Assembly: GCA_003284265.1 (NCBI GenBank)
Contig: QBVV01000009.1
Span: forward strand, 1-54,523
DNA length: 54,523 bases
Reading direction: 5' to 3'
DNA from: SAR116 cluster bacterium AG-313-A07
GTDB taxonomy: Bacteria > Pseudomonadota > Alphaproteobacteria > Thalassobaculales > Thalassobaculaceae
Shown here: piece by piece, positions 44,814 through 54,313 of the stretch
Layout of the letters: the number at the start of each line of letters is the position of its first letter
Numbering within the stretch: the first letter of the stretch is position 1
The notes under the pieces: generated by a model
The model's input: only the letters and a program-made list of their open reading frames with translations
What the model was told of the DNA's origin: nothing
Database searches by the model: none
Program-made: the position numbers and the translations under genes

Positions 44814-45006
44814 TGTTAACTATGCTCATCGCACAAAAAGTCAATCACTTTTTTCATATAATATGACGGTTTCTTTCATTTAATCTATGAGCTTAGAACT
44901 GCAAAACTGCTCGGGAAAAGGATTAAATTAGCTATTATTGAAACGACAGTTATTGGCATGGATATTGCTTATAATTTGCAAGTGGAAAGATTACTTGGAG
45001 CACAAA

Positions 45007-45507
45007 ATGTCGGACGTTTATGCTAATAAATATAAAGGGATAAAAGTTGACACAAAATCATCGATGAGCGAAGCGGACGATATCTCTGGCGTCAGTCATT
45101 TGGGCTTTGCTTATTCTGATAACGACGCGCCGAAAACAAATAATAATGGGTTAGATGCCAATCAAAGATTAATGAAATCCCTCCCAGATGAAATACAGTT
45201 AGCCGTTTCTGAGTGGGCCCTTCAATTGAAACATGTACCCTGGAAATTGAGGCGGCGCGCGATAAAACGATTCTCTGAGTCATTCGCAGATAATTTTTTG
45301 AATATCATGCCTGAATTGAATGATGAGGAGTGCGAGAGCCTAGCTCTTTTGGGGCTTACCTGCCTTCTGGAGGAATTAGATACCGGAGCCCCTGTAACAA
45401 ATCAACATCAAGCAAAATGCTACCTTGAGAGCTTTCACGACTATCACAAATCGTTAGGGGAAGCTTTTTTGATGACGCGAGAAAAAGACAATAGTTCGCT
45501 GCATTAG
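45007..45507 (+). CDS. Unrecognised 166-residue soluble protein
   Basis: No domain is recognised. The ATG at 45007 follows TTGGAG seven bases upstream and is better supported than one 23 codons earlier. The first 65 residues are polar and probably disordered (Ser, Asn, Asp-rich). Residues 70-160 are helical and amphipathic, with a basic cluster K-L-R-R-R-A-I-K-R at about 98-106, then acidic stretches around N-D-E-E-C-E-S and L-L-E-E-L-D-T-G-A-P. There is no signal peptide or membrane helix. It is divergent from serC and convergent with the fahA-like gene. Base use is like that of the neighbours, so it is likely a real lineage-specific gene. Confidence 0.55.
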   Translation: MSDVYANKYKGIKVDTKSSMSEADDISGVSHLGFAYSDNDAPKTNNNGLDANQRLMKSLPDEIQLAVSEWALQLKHVPWKLRRRAIKRFSESFADNFLNIMPELNDEECESLALLGLTCLLEELDTGAPVTNQHQAKCYLESFHDYHKSLGEAFLMTREKDNSSLH

Positions 45508-45550
45508 CAGTCTATAAACCAATGCGATTTGCCAACTATTCGGCGATAGA

Positions 45551-46549
45551 TTACTCCTCGTTAGCAGCGGGCCATTTTGTTAAATACTGGTCAATTGAGC
45601 CAAAAATCGATTTACCTTCGTCATCTTGAATATCTAACTCAATTCGATCACCATATTGCATGAATGGCGTCTCTGGAACTCCATTATTTATTGTTTCAAT
45701 CATTCGTATCTCTGCAATACACGAATACCCATGTCTTTGATCTGCATTGGAGACTGTTCCAGAACCAATTATTGTACCTGCCCCCAATGGTCTTGTTTTA
45801 GCCGCATGTGCCACCAACGCGGGAAAATCGAAGGTCATATCCACACCTGCATTCACCCATCCAACTTTACGCCGATTTAAATACACCAACAAAGGTAAGT
45901 GTAATTTGCCATCACGCCAATATTTTCCTAATGAGTTGACGGTGACAGCAACAGGAGCGAACGATGTTGGCGGTTTTCCATGGACAAAACCAAAACCTTT
46001 TCCTAATTCTTCGGGGATAAGATTACGCAGACTGATATCGTTCAAAAGCATAAGAAACTTGATATGCTTTAATGCTTGCTTTGGGCTCACCCCCAAGGGT
46101 ACATCGTCAACAATAACTGCTAGCTCTCCCTCAAAATCTACCCCCCAGCTTTCGTCTTTTATGTATATTGGATCCGTAGCCCCTAAAAAACTATCCGATC
46201 CGCCCTGATACATAAGTGGGTCCTCCCAAAAACTAGCTGGCATAGAAGCGCCTCTGGCCCTCCGCACCAACTCCACATGGTTCACATAGGCCGACCCGTC
46301 CAGCCATTGATAAGCTCGAGGTAGCGGTGCCACCATTACAGTAGGGTCATAAGGTATACTGTCCAATATAGCTTCGCTATTGAGCCGTCTATTAATTTCC
46401 ATGAGCTGAGGTTCAATCTTCGTCCAATTTTCTATAGCTGATTGAAAAGTGGGGGCCACACCTGCCACAGACTTCATTTTAGTCAGATCCTCACTAACCA
46501 ACACCAGAGTGCCGTCTCTACCAACTCCTTTTAGTGATCCCAGTTTCAC
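45551..46549 (-). CDS. fahA: Fumarylacetoacetate hydrolase family protein
   Basis: A 332-residue FAH-fold hydrolase. Core pieces are M-Y-Q-G-G-S-D-S-F, then the metal ligands in D-F-E-G-E-L-A-V-I-V and L-L-N-D-I-S, and G-A-G-T-I-I-G-S-G-T-V-S-N near the end. I chose the GTG at 46549 since the protein then begins V-K-L-G-S-L-K-G-V-G-R-D-G as relatives do, with AAAGG upstream and no overlap with the preceding gene. It lies 11 bases after the hmgA-like gene, so hydrolysis of fumarylacetoacetate to fumarate and acetoacetate is the most likely role. Confidence 0.85.
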   Translation of the reverse strand: MKLGSLKGVGRDGTLVLVSEDLTKMKSVAGVAPTFQSAIENWTKIEPQLMEINRRLNSEAILDSIPYDPTVMVAPLPRAYQWLDGSAYVNHVELVRRARGASMPASFWEDPLMYQGGSDSFLGATDPIYIKDESWGVDFEGELAVIVDDVPLGVSPKQALKHIKFLMLLNDISLRNLIPEELGKGFGFVHGKPPTSFAPVAVTVNSLGKYWRDGKLHLPLLVYLNRRKVGWVNAGVDMTFDFPALVAHAAKTRPLGAGTIIGSGTVSNADQRHGYSCIAEIRMIETINNGVPETPFMQYGDRIELDIQDDEGKSIFGSIDQYLTKWPAANEE

Positions 46550-46560
46550 AGCAATACCTT

Positions 46561-47706
46561 TTAACTCTCTTTCCAAGAATTCACATAGTCTAGATTTTCC
46601 ACACAAGACGGTAGCTCGGAGACCTCTAATGCATCTCGTGTATCAATCATAATTGCATACTCATCTGTAGCAGGTTTTGACGGTTTTAGCATATTTTTTA
46701 AAGCTTTCGGATGAGGGCCATGGGTAAATCCACTCGGATGAAAAGTCATCATCCCTGCCTCTATATTATCACGGCTAAAAAAATCACCCGCATGGTAGAA
46801 TAGCACCTCATCATAATCATCGTTATTATGGAAAAATGGAACTTTTAAAGCTCCTGGGTCTTGTTCAAATGGTCGCGGACAAAACGTACACACAACAAAG
46901 CGATCCGCAACAAATGTTGTATGGGCAGATGGAGGCAAATGGTATCTGTGGCTCATTATAGGCCGGAAATGCCGGATATTTATTTTAACCGGCATCAAGT
47001 CGCCATGCCAGCCCAGCGCATCTAGAGGGTTATAGGGATAAGTAACAGTGGAAGTAGCATTCCGCCGCTTAATCAAAACTGTCCAATTTTCTACATTACC
47101 CGTTTTTGTTTGTTGACCAAGAAATCGCTCATCAATTACTGGCGTATCTAACATTGCAGGATCGAAAAAAGCGTGATTCCCTATTAATCCTTTATCCGGA
47201 AGACCAAAACTCGAATTAGTTGCCTCTATCATTAAAATCTCAGCACGTCCTGAGAACTCTGTCCTCCACATAGTTCCTCGAGGCAACAAAACATAGTCTC
47301 CTTTTTCGATGTCTAAACAGCCAAAGTCACAATAAAGTTGGCCATTACCACTATGTATAAAGAGAAGCTCATCTCCATCACCATTTCTAACTAAATGATC
47401 CATAGAGCCTTCCAAGGTAGCCCAATTGACCCTGCAATGTGTATTAGACAGGATATTGTTATTAACCCAGTCACCCGACCCACCTCTGGGAAACTGGTTC
47501 AAATCAAACGCCCTGGGCTTCAGAGGACCATCCCAGTCAATCCATCCAGTGGGCGGATGCTTATGATGAATAAGAGCCGAGGGTCCATAAAACCCCTCCT
47601 TACCTATTTCCCTCTCAAAAGTTCCCTCAGGTAAATCTGCGTGGGCTTGACGAGAAGCTACACCCTCCACTTTTGAAAGATTTATGAATCTTTTCATAAT
47701 CAACAT
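46561..47706 (-). CDS. hmgA: Homogentisate 1,2-dioxygenase-like protein
   Basis: A 381-residue cupin-type iron dioxygenase that opens the ring of homogentisate in tyrosine breakdown. C-terminal iron-ligand segments are visible as H-N-N-D-D-Y-D-E-V-L-F-Y (Glu ligand) and F-T-H-G-P-H-P (His ligands), with F-H-P-S-G nearby. It is about 50 residues shorter than the 430-residue classical enzyme, matching a shorter bacterial form. ATG codons at 47706 and 47697 are both possible starts. It is followed by the fahA-like gene; maleylacetoacetate isomerase is not present here, so either it lies elsewhere or the isomerisation is bypassed. Confidence 0.85.
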   Translation of the reverse strand: MLIMKRFINLSKVEGVASRQAHADLPEGTFEREIGKEGFYGPSALIHHKHPPTGWIDWDGPLKPRAFDLNQFPRGGSGDWVNNNILSNTHCRVNWATLEGSMDHLVRNGDGDELLFIHSGNGQLYCDFGCLDIEKGDYVLLPRGTMWRTEFSGRAEILMIEATNSSFGLPDKGLIGNHAFFDPAMLDTPVIDERFLGQQTKTGNVENWTVLIKRRNATSTVTYPYNPLDALGWHGDLMPVKINIRHFRPIMSHRYHLPPSAHTTFVADRFVVCTFCPRPFEQDPGALKVPFFHNNDDYDEVLFYHAGDFFSRDNIEAGMMTFHPSGFTHGPHPKALKNMLKPSKPATDEYAIMIDTRDALEVSELPSCVENLDYVNSWKES

Positions 47707-47773
47707 CCAGTAAATGACAGAGTTAGTCCAACAACCGATTCAGTATTTAATATTTCTTTTATAAATCTAAGAT

Positions 47774-47796
47774 ATCAGAATGATTCCGTATCTGAT
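47774..47796. promoter_or_regulatory. Inverted repeat upstream of hmgA-like gene
   Basis: ATCAGA and TCTGAT arms, six bases each, are separated by 11 bases, about 68 bases before the hmgA ATG, within the 167-base gap between secA and hmgA. The spacing suits a dimeric regulator bound on one DNA face. TTGACG on the minus strand further upstream could be a -35 element. No regulator gene is adjacent. Confidence 0.3.
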
Positions 47797-47873
47797 CCAG
47801 ATTTTCTTTAGTTATCAGCCAACCGTCAACAAGTTTATAATGGGCAGTTCAGCGTCAAAGAAAAAATAAATAT

Positions 47874-50561
47874 TCAAATTTTACCGTGGCAGTGCTTAAA
47901 CTTTTTACCACTTCCGCACGGGCATAGGGCATTTCTCGGAACTTTTCCCCAAGTAGCTGGGTTATTTGGATCAATATTGCCTTTAGAATTTCTTGCCATG
48001 GGGCGGGAAGGGTTATTATCGAGATTAGGGTCAACTTGAGAATCGGATCTTTCATATTCAGCGGCGGCGTCATTATTTCTGCCTGATTGGGGAGATTGCT
48101 CTACTTGAATCTCGAGATTAGCAAGGGCGCCCGTTACTACTTTTCTGACATTTATAAGCATAGCGTCAAAGAGGTTGAATGCTTCCCGCTTATATTCATT
48201 CAACGGATCCCTTTGGGCATACGCTCTAAGGTTTATTCCCTGCCTGAGATGATCTAAGTACAACAAGTGTTCTTTCCATTGTTGATCTAGTATTTGAAGC
48301 AGAATGCTTTTTTCTGCCATTCTGAAAAGTTCCACCCCATAATTTGCGGATTTCTCTGCCATCTTTCTATTTGAGTGATCTTTTAACCGGTCAAGAATTT
48401 CTTGATCTGCAATTCCCTCTTCCTTGACCCAATCCGATATCGCAACGTTTAACGCCAAAGTATCCTGTGTTTCATCGGTCAAAGTACTAATATCCCATTG
48501 ATCCAAGTATGAGCCTGCGGGAATTGTTTCGCTTATCAGTGATTCTATATACTCATGGCGCATATCGTTAACGGTTTCATTGACATCATCAGCCCGCATA
48601 ATGTCTCTTCGTTGCTCATAAATGACTCGTCGTTGATCATTCATCACGTCGTCGTACTTTAAGAGCTGCTTGCGTATCTCAAAATTACGTGCTTCGACCT
48701 TTTGCTGGGCTTTTTCTAATGCCTTATTAATCCAAGGATGAACAATCGCCTCACCATCCTCCAGACCTAACTTCTTAAGCATTCCGTCCATGCGTTCAGA
48801 ACCAAATATGCGCATTAAATCATCTTCAAGTGAAAGAAAGAATTTAGAAGTACCAGGATCTCCTTGACGACCAGACCTTCCTCTCAACTGGTTATCTATT
48901 CGCCGGCTTTCGTGTCTTTCTGTTCCGATTACGTACAAACCATTAGCAGCAATAACGTCATTCTTTTTTGCCTCAACCTCAGCTCGTATTTCGGCTTCCT
49001 TTGATTCGTCAACCCCTGTAATTTCATTGGCTATGCGCATATCAACATGACCGCCAAGCTGAATATCAGTCCCGCGTCCTGCCATATTCGTCGCTATTGT
49101 AACCGTTCCTGGAACTCCAGCCTGAGCTATTATTTGCGCTTCTTGCTCATGAAAGCGAGCATTCAGAACCTGGTGCTCTATCTTTTTCTTTCTGAGCAAA
49201 TCCGATAAAATTTCTGATTTTTCAATAGAGACCGTTCCCACAAGGGCAGGTTGACCTCGAGTCTGACAATCTATGATCAAATCAATTATCGCAGACCATT
49301 TTTCTTTCTCAGTTCTATAAATTTCATCATCTTCGTCCACCCTATTCACCGTTGTATTTGTTGGCATTTCAACAACATCGAGAGAATAGATCTCGGCAAA
49401 CTCTGACGCTTCTGTCATAGCAGTCCCGGTCATACCGGCCAACTTTGGAAACAATCGAAAATAATTTTGAAACGTTATAGATGCTAAAGTCTGGTTCTCA
49501 TTTTGAATTGTTACTCCTTCACGAGCCTCAAGGGCTTGGTGTAATCCCTCTGAAAACCGCCTTCCTTCCATTGCTCTTCCAGTAAACTCATCGATAATCA
49601 CTATCATATCGTTCCGAACAATATAATCGACGTCACGCGTAAAAAGCTTGTGGGCTCTTAATGCCTGGTTCACATGATGAACAGCAGAAATATTTTGAAT
49701 ATCATACATTCCTCCATCTGATACAATACCGTGTTCGAGAAGAAGCTCCTCAATCCTTTCTGTACCAGCCTCGGTCAGCATAACTGTTCTTTGCTTCTCA
49801 TCTTTTTCAAAGTCAGCCTCTGTTAGCTCGGGGATTAATCCGTTTATGTCTCGGTACATTTCGGAACTATCTTCCGCTGGGCCTGATATTATCAAAGGTG
49901 TTCTAGCTTCATCGATCAAAATAGAGTCCACCTCATCCACAATGGCGAATTCGAACTCTCTTTGACACATATCATCTAGGCGAAACTTCATATTATCGCG
50001 CAAATAATCAAAGCCAAATTCGTTATTAGTCCCATAGGTGACATCAGCTGCGTAGGCACTTTGTCTTTCTTCATCTGAAAGGTCTTGGACTATCACCCCA
50101 ACACTTAACCCTAAAAATTCATATATCTCTCCCATCCAAGACGAATCCCGGCGGGCCAGATAATCGTTCACGGTTACAACATGTACCCCGTTACCTTTTA
50201 GCGCATTTAAATAAACAGGCAGTGTAGCAACTAAAGTTTTCCCTTCCCCAGTTTTCATCTCAGCAATTTTGCCCTCATGAAGTACTATTCCACCCAATAA
50301 CTGAACATCGAAATGTCTCTGATTCAGTGTACGTTTGGCAGCTTCACGAACCGTTGCAAACGCTTCAACTAGCAAATCGTCTAGAGTTTCTCCATCAGCC
50401 AACCGGTTTTTGAACCAGTTAGTTCGCTCTTTTAGGGCCTCATCGGCTAGTCCTTGCAGACTGGGCTCAAGCGCGTTTATAGCGTCTACCCGTGCCTGCA
50501 TTTTTTTCAGAACCCGGTCGTTTTCAGATCCAAAAAATGCCTTTGCGATTGCGCCTAACAT
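47874..50561 (-). CDS. secA: Preprotein translocase ATPase SecA
   Basis: An 895-residue ATP-driven motor that pushes preproteins through SecYEG. It begins [15 protein letters not shown], has Walker [14 protein letters not shown]-equivalent [10 protein letters not shown], motif M-A-G-R-G-T-D-I, and the regulatory R-G-R-S-G-R-Q-G-D. The C-terminal zinc finger [14 protein letters not shown], the SecB/lipid-binding site, is intact. The ATG at 50561 follows AGGAG five bases upstream; seven upstream codons were left out. On the minus strand TTGACA lies 17 bases from TATTTC (50651-50623), a possible promoter in the 281-base divergent region. Confidence 0.97.
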   Translation of the reverse strand: MLGAIAKAFFGSENDRVLKKMQARVDAINALEPSLQGLADEALKERTNWFKNRLADGETLDDLLVEAFATVREAAKRTLNQRHFDVQLLGGIVLHEGKIAEMKTGEGKTLVATLPVYLNALKGNGVHVVTVNDYLARRDSSWMGEIYEFLGLSVGVIVQDLSDEERQSAYAADVTYGTNNEFGFDYLRDNMKFRLDDMCQREFEFAIVDEVDSILIDEARTPLIISGPAEDSSEMYRDINGLIPELTEADFEKDEKQRTVMLTEAGTERIEELLLEHGIVSDGGMYDIQNISAVHHVNQALRAHKLFTRDVDYIVRNDMIVIIDEFTGRAMEGRRFSEGLHQALEAREGVTIQNENQTLASITFQNYFRLFPKLAGMTGTAMTEASEFAEIYSLDVVEMPTNTTVNRVDEDDEIYRTEKEKWSAIIDLIIDCQTRGQPALVGTVSIEKSEILSDLLRKKKIEHQVLNARFHEQEAQIIAQAGVPGTVTIATNMAGRGTDIQLGGHVDMRIANEITGVDESKEAEIRAEVEAKKNDVIAANGLYVIGTERHESRRIDNQLRGRSGRQGDPGTSKFFLSLEDDLMRIFGSERMDGMLKKLGLEDGEAIVHPWINKALEKAQQKVEARNFEIRKQLLKYDDVMNDQRRVIYEQRRDIMRADDVNETVNDMRHEYIESLISETIPAGSYLDQWDISTLTDETQDTLALNVAISDWVKEEGIADQEILDRLKDHSNRKMAEKSANYGVELFRMAEKSILLQILDQQWKEHLLYLDHLRQGINLRAYAQRDPLNEYKREAFNLFDAMLINVRKVVTGALANLEIQVEQSPQSGRNNDAAAEYERSDSQVDPNLDNNPSRPMARNSKGNIDPNNPATWGKVPRNALCPCGSGKKFKHCHGKI

Positions 50562-50842
50562 GGAGGCTCCTAGTCTAACCAAAATAAGGGTCTATAAAAA
50601 CAACACGCTTTAACGTATGTCAGAAATAAGAGTTAGAAAGCCGCCTGTCAATGCAACTCCCTACATGAAAAAATGTGCCATTAGTATAACGCAAACATAA
50701 TGTCTATGCGGTCATCATGGAAAAAGAAATTTAATCTAGTTTCAATTGAGTCACATTGCGGCCAGTATATCAATCTGATATCGCTTATTTTCATTATTCA
50801 TCAATACCACCACAATAACTAAAATCTCAAAAAAGGTGTCCC

Positions 50843-51718
50843 ATGACAAGTATTATCAAACTGTTCTTTTTAAAATCACTAGTTCTTTTTGGGGCATTCC
50901 ATCTATTACTTGCTATATCTTCCAGCAAAGCGGAAACAAAACCAAAACCATTAGAAAAAATGGAAACTAAAATTGTTGCAACAGTGGACGGAAAACCTAT
51001 TTTCCTGTCTGAGATCATAGGAATGGCCCAAAGGTTGCCCGAGCAATACCGAAAAATGTCACTCGAAGCTGTTTACCCATCTCTTTTGACACGGGCAATT
51101 GATTCAAAATTAGTTACATTAGAGGGCAGACGAGCCGGGTTTTCCAAAGATCCAGACGTAAAAAAGCGGCTCCTCGACGTGGAGGATCAAATAATATCGG
51201 AAATATTTTTGACAAAAACTATAGGCTCCCAGGTAACCGAGGAGGCGCTTCAAAAAATTTATTCTGAGACAAAATCTGAAATGGCTAGCGGTGATCAAAT
51301 AAAAGCTCGACATATATTACTTGATAGCGAAGAAAAAGCTATGGAGATAATCAAAAAATTGCAAGCGGGTGGGGAATTTGCAAAATTAGCATCTGAATAT
51401 TCGACTGGACCATCGGCTGCATCGGGAGGTGATTTAGGTTGGTTTGGAGAAGGACAGATGGTTCCAGAATTCTCGAAGGCAGCCTTTGCCCTCAATCCAG
51501 GCGATATTGTTACTAAACCAGTCAAGACTCAATTTGGATGGCACATCATTTTGGTTGAAGATAGGAAAGTTTCTGCCCCCCCTTCTTTCGACGAGGCAAA
51601 AGAACAATTAGCATCAACCATGAGTCAAAAGTTATTGAAAGAGCTGATCGAAACCCTACGAACGAAAGCAAAAATTGTACGTTTTCAAGCTGATGGAACT
51701 CCAATCAAGGATAACTGA
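50843..51718 (+). CDS. Exported parvulin-type peptidyl-prolyl cis-trans isomerase
   Basis: A 291-residue periplasmic foldase. Residues 1-31 form a signal peptide ending S-S-S-K-A. A SurA/PrsA-like helical chaperone domain follows to about 145, then one PpiC/rotamase domain (about 150-250) with K-A-R-H-I-L-L, the S-G-G-D-L-G-W-F motif, F-A-L-N-P-G-D-I and T-Q-F-G-W-H-I-I-L-V-E. It would help newly exported proteins fold, which fits its place divergent from secA. argJ follows 12 bases later, so the two are probably co-transcribed. Confidence 0.92.
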   Translation: MTSIIKLFFLKSLVLFGAFHLLLAISSSKAETKPKPLEKMETKIVATVDGKPIFLSEIIGMAQRLPEQYRKMSLEAVYPSLLTRAIDSKLVTLEGRRAGFSKDPDVKKRLLDVEDQIISEIFLTKTIGSQVTEEALQKIYSETKSEMASGDQIKARHILLDSEEKAMEIIKKLQAGGEFAKLASEYSTGPSAASGGDLGWFGEGQMVPEFSKAAFALNPGDIVTKPVKTQFGWHIILVEDRKVSAPPSFDEAKEQLASTMSQKLLKELIETLRTKAKIVRFQADGTPIKDN

Positions 51719-51730
51719 GGATAATAATTA

Positions 51731-52963
51731 ATGGATCTTGAAATATCTCCACTTGCGCCAAAGTCCTTCCCACAAATGCCGTTTGTAAATGGCGTTAGAA
51801 TGGCAACCGCAAAAACAAAAACTAAATACAAAGGAAGGTCAGATCTACTGTTAATTGATCTAGTATCTGGGACCTCTGTCGCCGGCGTATTAACCAAGTC
51901 AACAGCACCGGGGCATCCAGTTATTTGGTGTAGAGATAAATTACAAAAAGGAAAAGCACGTGGGCTTGTGGTAAATGCTGGAAACGCGAATGTTTTCAAT
52001 GGAAAAAGCGGGATGCAAGCTGTGGAAGCCATCGCAAAATCAGTTGGTACTTTGCTTCACTGTGCAAAAAACGAAGTTTATGTAGCATCAACGGGAGTCA
52101 TCGGTGAAAGACTCGATCCAACAAAAATTGTAGAAAAAATTGCAACCCTTAAAGATGATTTACAAAATCAGAATTGGAAAGATGCAGCAATAGCCATAAC
52201 CACAACAGATACCTTTCCCAAAGGCTCTCATCGGGTAGTTAAAGTGGGTGAAACATCGGTAAATTTAGTTGGAATTGCAAAAGGTTCAGGGATGATTGCT
52301 CCAGATATGGCAACCATGCTGGGCTTTATATTCACGGATGCACAAATCCCCGCTCAAATATTACAAAAACTATTAACTAGAAACGTGAAATCTACCTTTA
52401 ATTCGATAACCGTTGATGGCGACACTTCCACGAGCGATACCTTACTTCTTTTCGCTACTGGCGTCGCGGAGCATTCTGTTCCCTCCAACGATCACGACCC
52501 AATTCTAAAAGAATTTGAAATAGGCCTAAATGAGGTCATGCTTGATTTAGCTAAGCAAATTGTTCGAGATGGTGAGGGAGCTCAAAAACTTATACAAATA
52601 AATGTGAGCGGAGCAAGCTCGCCAACATCAGCCAGGCGTATTGGTTTGTCTATCGCTAATTCCCCGCTTGTTAAGACTGCCATAGCAGGAGAGGACGCAA
52701 ATTGGGGGCGTGTAGTCATGGCCGTGGGTAAATCTGGTGAGAAAGCAGACCGGGATAAGCTAGGTGTCTGGTTCGGCGGCATAAAAATCGCGGAAAATGG
52801 TGGGGTAGTAGATAATTATGATGAAAGACCAGTAGCAAAACATATGCAAGGGCATGAAGTCATAATTGATGTAGATGTTGGAGTGGGTCGCGGCACTGCC
52901 ACCGTCTGGACTTGCGATTTAACCCACGGATATATCAATATTAACGCCGATTACAGAAGTTAA
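51731..52963 (+). CDS. argJ: Bifunctional glutamate N-acetyltransferase/amino-acid acetyltransferase
   Basis: A 410-residue Ntn-like enzyme of the cyclic arginine pathway, moving acetyl from N-acetylornithine to glutamate. The self-cleavage site lies in M-A-T-M-L-G-F, where cutting before Thr frees the catalytic threonine of the beta chain. K-G-S-G-M-I-A-P-D and the oxyanion-hole segment S-T-G-V-I-G are intact, as is D-G-D-T-S-T-S-D-T. Whether it is mono- or bifunctional cannot be told from sequence. It lies between the foldase and mutT genes; the mutT ATG is four bases after its stop. Confidence 0.96.
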   Translation: MDLEISPLAPKSFPQMPFVNGVRMATAKTKTKYKGRSDLLLIDLVSGTSVAGVLTKSTAPGHPVIWCRDKLQKGKARGLVVNAGNANVFNGKSGMQAVEAIAKSVGTLLHCAKNEVYVASTGVIGERLDPTKIVEKIATLKDDLQNQNWKDAAIAITTTDTFPKGSHRVVKVGETSVNLVGIAKGSGMIAPDMATMLGFIFTDAQIPAQILQKLLTRNVKSTFNSITVDGDTSTSDTLLLFATGVAEHSVPSNDHDPILKEFEIGLNEVMLDLAKQIVRDGEGAQKLIQINVSGASSPTSARRIGLSIANSPLVKTAIAGEDANWGRVVMAVGKSGEKADRDKLGVWFGGIKIAENGGVVDNYDERPVAKHMQGHEVIIDVDVGVGRGTATVWTCDLTHGYININADYRS

Positions 52964-52967
52964 ATTA

Positions 52968-53387
52968 ATGTTCGTCAAAACCGATAACCCACCACTAATT
53001 TTAGTTTCTGCCTGCGCATTGCTAGACGGAGATGGCAGAGTTCTTATTGCACAAAGGCCAAAAGGAAAAAGTATGGCAGGACTCTGGGAGTTCCCGGGAG
53101 GAAAACTCGAGATTGGGGAAAGTCCAGAACAAGCGTTAATTAGAGAATTAAAAGAAGAGCTCGCGATAGAAACGGAGGCCAGCTGCTTTGCTCCTTTCAC
53201 ATTCACAAGCCATAGCTACGAAGAATTCAATTTACTTTTGGCTTTGTTTTTATGTCGAAAATGGAATGGCATGGTTACACCGCTGGAATCCCAAGTTATT
53301 AAATGGGTAAAACCAAAATCACTTAAAAACTTTGAAATGCCACCGGCTGATAAACCGCTGATAGCCATGTTAAGGGATTTTTTGTGA
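52968..53387 (+). CDS. mutT: 8-oxo-dGTP diphosphatase, MutT (Nudix) family
   Basis: A 139-residue Nudix hydrolase that removes oxidised dGTP from the nucleotide pool. The Nudix box is complete: G-X5-E-X7-R-E-L-X-E-E-L, within G-G-K-L-E-I-G-E-S and R-E-L-K-E-E-L-A-I. Upstream is A-Q-R-P-K-G-K-S-M-A-G-L-W-E-F-P, the typical MutT substrate loop. The length matches E. coli MutT. It follows argJ by four bases, an arrangement common in alphaproteobacteria. Confidence 0.94.
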   Translation: MFVKTDNPPLILVSACALLDGDGRVLIAQRPKGKSMAGLWEFPGGKLEIGESPEQALIRELKEELAIETEASCFAPFTFTSHSYEEFNLLLALFLCRKWNGMVTPLESQVIKWVKPKSLKNFEMPPADKPLIAMLRDFL

Positions 53388-53438
53388 GTGATTAAATAAT
53401 TAGTTTAAAATGCCATTGGAATAAAAAGGAGAAATCGA

Positions 53439-54239
53439 ATGACCGAAGATCCAGTACAATTGGAAATTGAAAAAGGAGTGGCGACTGTTAGACTCAATCA
53501 ACCTGAAGTACGAAATGCTCTCACCCATGAATTAAGAACCGCTTTTCGAGATATAATTGGCTCTTTGGAATTTAATGAAGATGTGCGCTGTGTTGTTATA
53601 ACTGGTGCTGGAAATCATTTCATGGCTGGTGGTGACATACGGGCAATGGTTGAGCGTTTAAAAGTGGATAAAATTGAACGCCGTAAATTAATCCTGGAGG
53701 GTATTCACCTCCTACATTTGCCCCTATTTGCCATACGCCGGATGGGTAAACCAGTAATAGCAAGCATAAAAGGTGCTGCTGCAGGGTTTGGCGTGGGTTT
53801 GGTGGCTGCGTGCGATCTGGCTATTGCCGCTGATGATGCATTCTTCACACTGGCTTACTGTCACATAGGCGCTAGCCCAGATGGAGGCTCTTCATACTTC
53901 CTTGGACGAACATTAGGCATGAAACATCAGATGGAATTAGCCCTGCTCGGAGACCGGTTTGGGGCAGAGCGTGCTAAGGAGTTGGGCATAGTTAATTGGA
54001 CGGTCCCCAGCAATGAATTAGAAAAAGAGACAAAAACTCTGGCCGCTCGTTTGGCTAATGGTCCTACGCAGGCATATGCAAATTCAAAACGCTTATTTAA
54101 TCAAACAAACCACCTGTCTATGGAATCTCAGTTGCAGATGGAAGCAGAGAGAATGGCTGACAGTATGTTAACTTCAGATCATTCAGAGGGTATAAAAGCT
54201 TTCATGGAGAAACGAAACCCTGTATTTAGCGGAAACTAA
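53439..54239 (+). CDS. Enoyl-CoA hydratase/isomerase, PaaG-like
   Basis: A 266-residue crotonase. Oxyanion-hole segments are F-M-A-G-G-D-I-R and K-G-A-A-A-G-F-G-V-G-L. The active-site segment is I-G-A-S-P-D-G-G-S-S-Y-F-L-G-R, with Asp in place of the typical glutamate pair, as in PaaG-like isomerases. It is a paralogue of the gene at 16456 but not a close copy. AAAGGAG precedes the ATG. It lies 51 bases after mutT and ends at a perfect terminator. The substrate is unknown; ring-opening or unsaturated fatty-acid steps are possible. Confidence 0.86.
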   Translation: MTEDPVQLEIEKGVATVRLNQPEVRNALTHELRTAFRDIIGSLEFNEDVRCVVITGAGNHFMAGGDIRAMVERLKVDKIERRKLILEGIHLLHLPLFAIRRMGKPVIASIKGAAAGFGVGLVAACDLAIAADDAFFTLAYCHIGASPDGGSSYFLGRTLGMKHQMELALLGDRFGAERAKELGIVNWTVPSNELEKETKTLAARLANGPTQAYANSKRLFNQTNHLSMESQLQMEAERMADSMLTSDHSEGIKAFMEKRNPVFSGN

Positions 54240-54283
54240 TCCGCAATGATATGATTTCATCAATTGCCTTGAAATAAAATTAG

Positions 54284-54313
54284 AAAAACAGCCTACACAT
54301 TTAGGCTGTTTTT
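54284..54313. terminator. Perfect bidirectional Rho-independent terminator
   Basis: Twelve-base arms AAAAACAGCCTA (54284-54295) and TAGGCTGTTTTT (54302-54313) pair without mismatch around a six-base loop. The A run and T run at the outer ends make it work on both strands, between the convergent crotonase and methyltransferase genes. The right arm is also the last codons and stop of the minus-strand gene. Confidence 0.85.

Noticed and set aside
47707..47873. A strong sigma-70 promoter for hmgA from TTGACG
   Set aside because: No acceptable -10 element lies 16-18 bases downstream, so I list only the palindrome.
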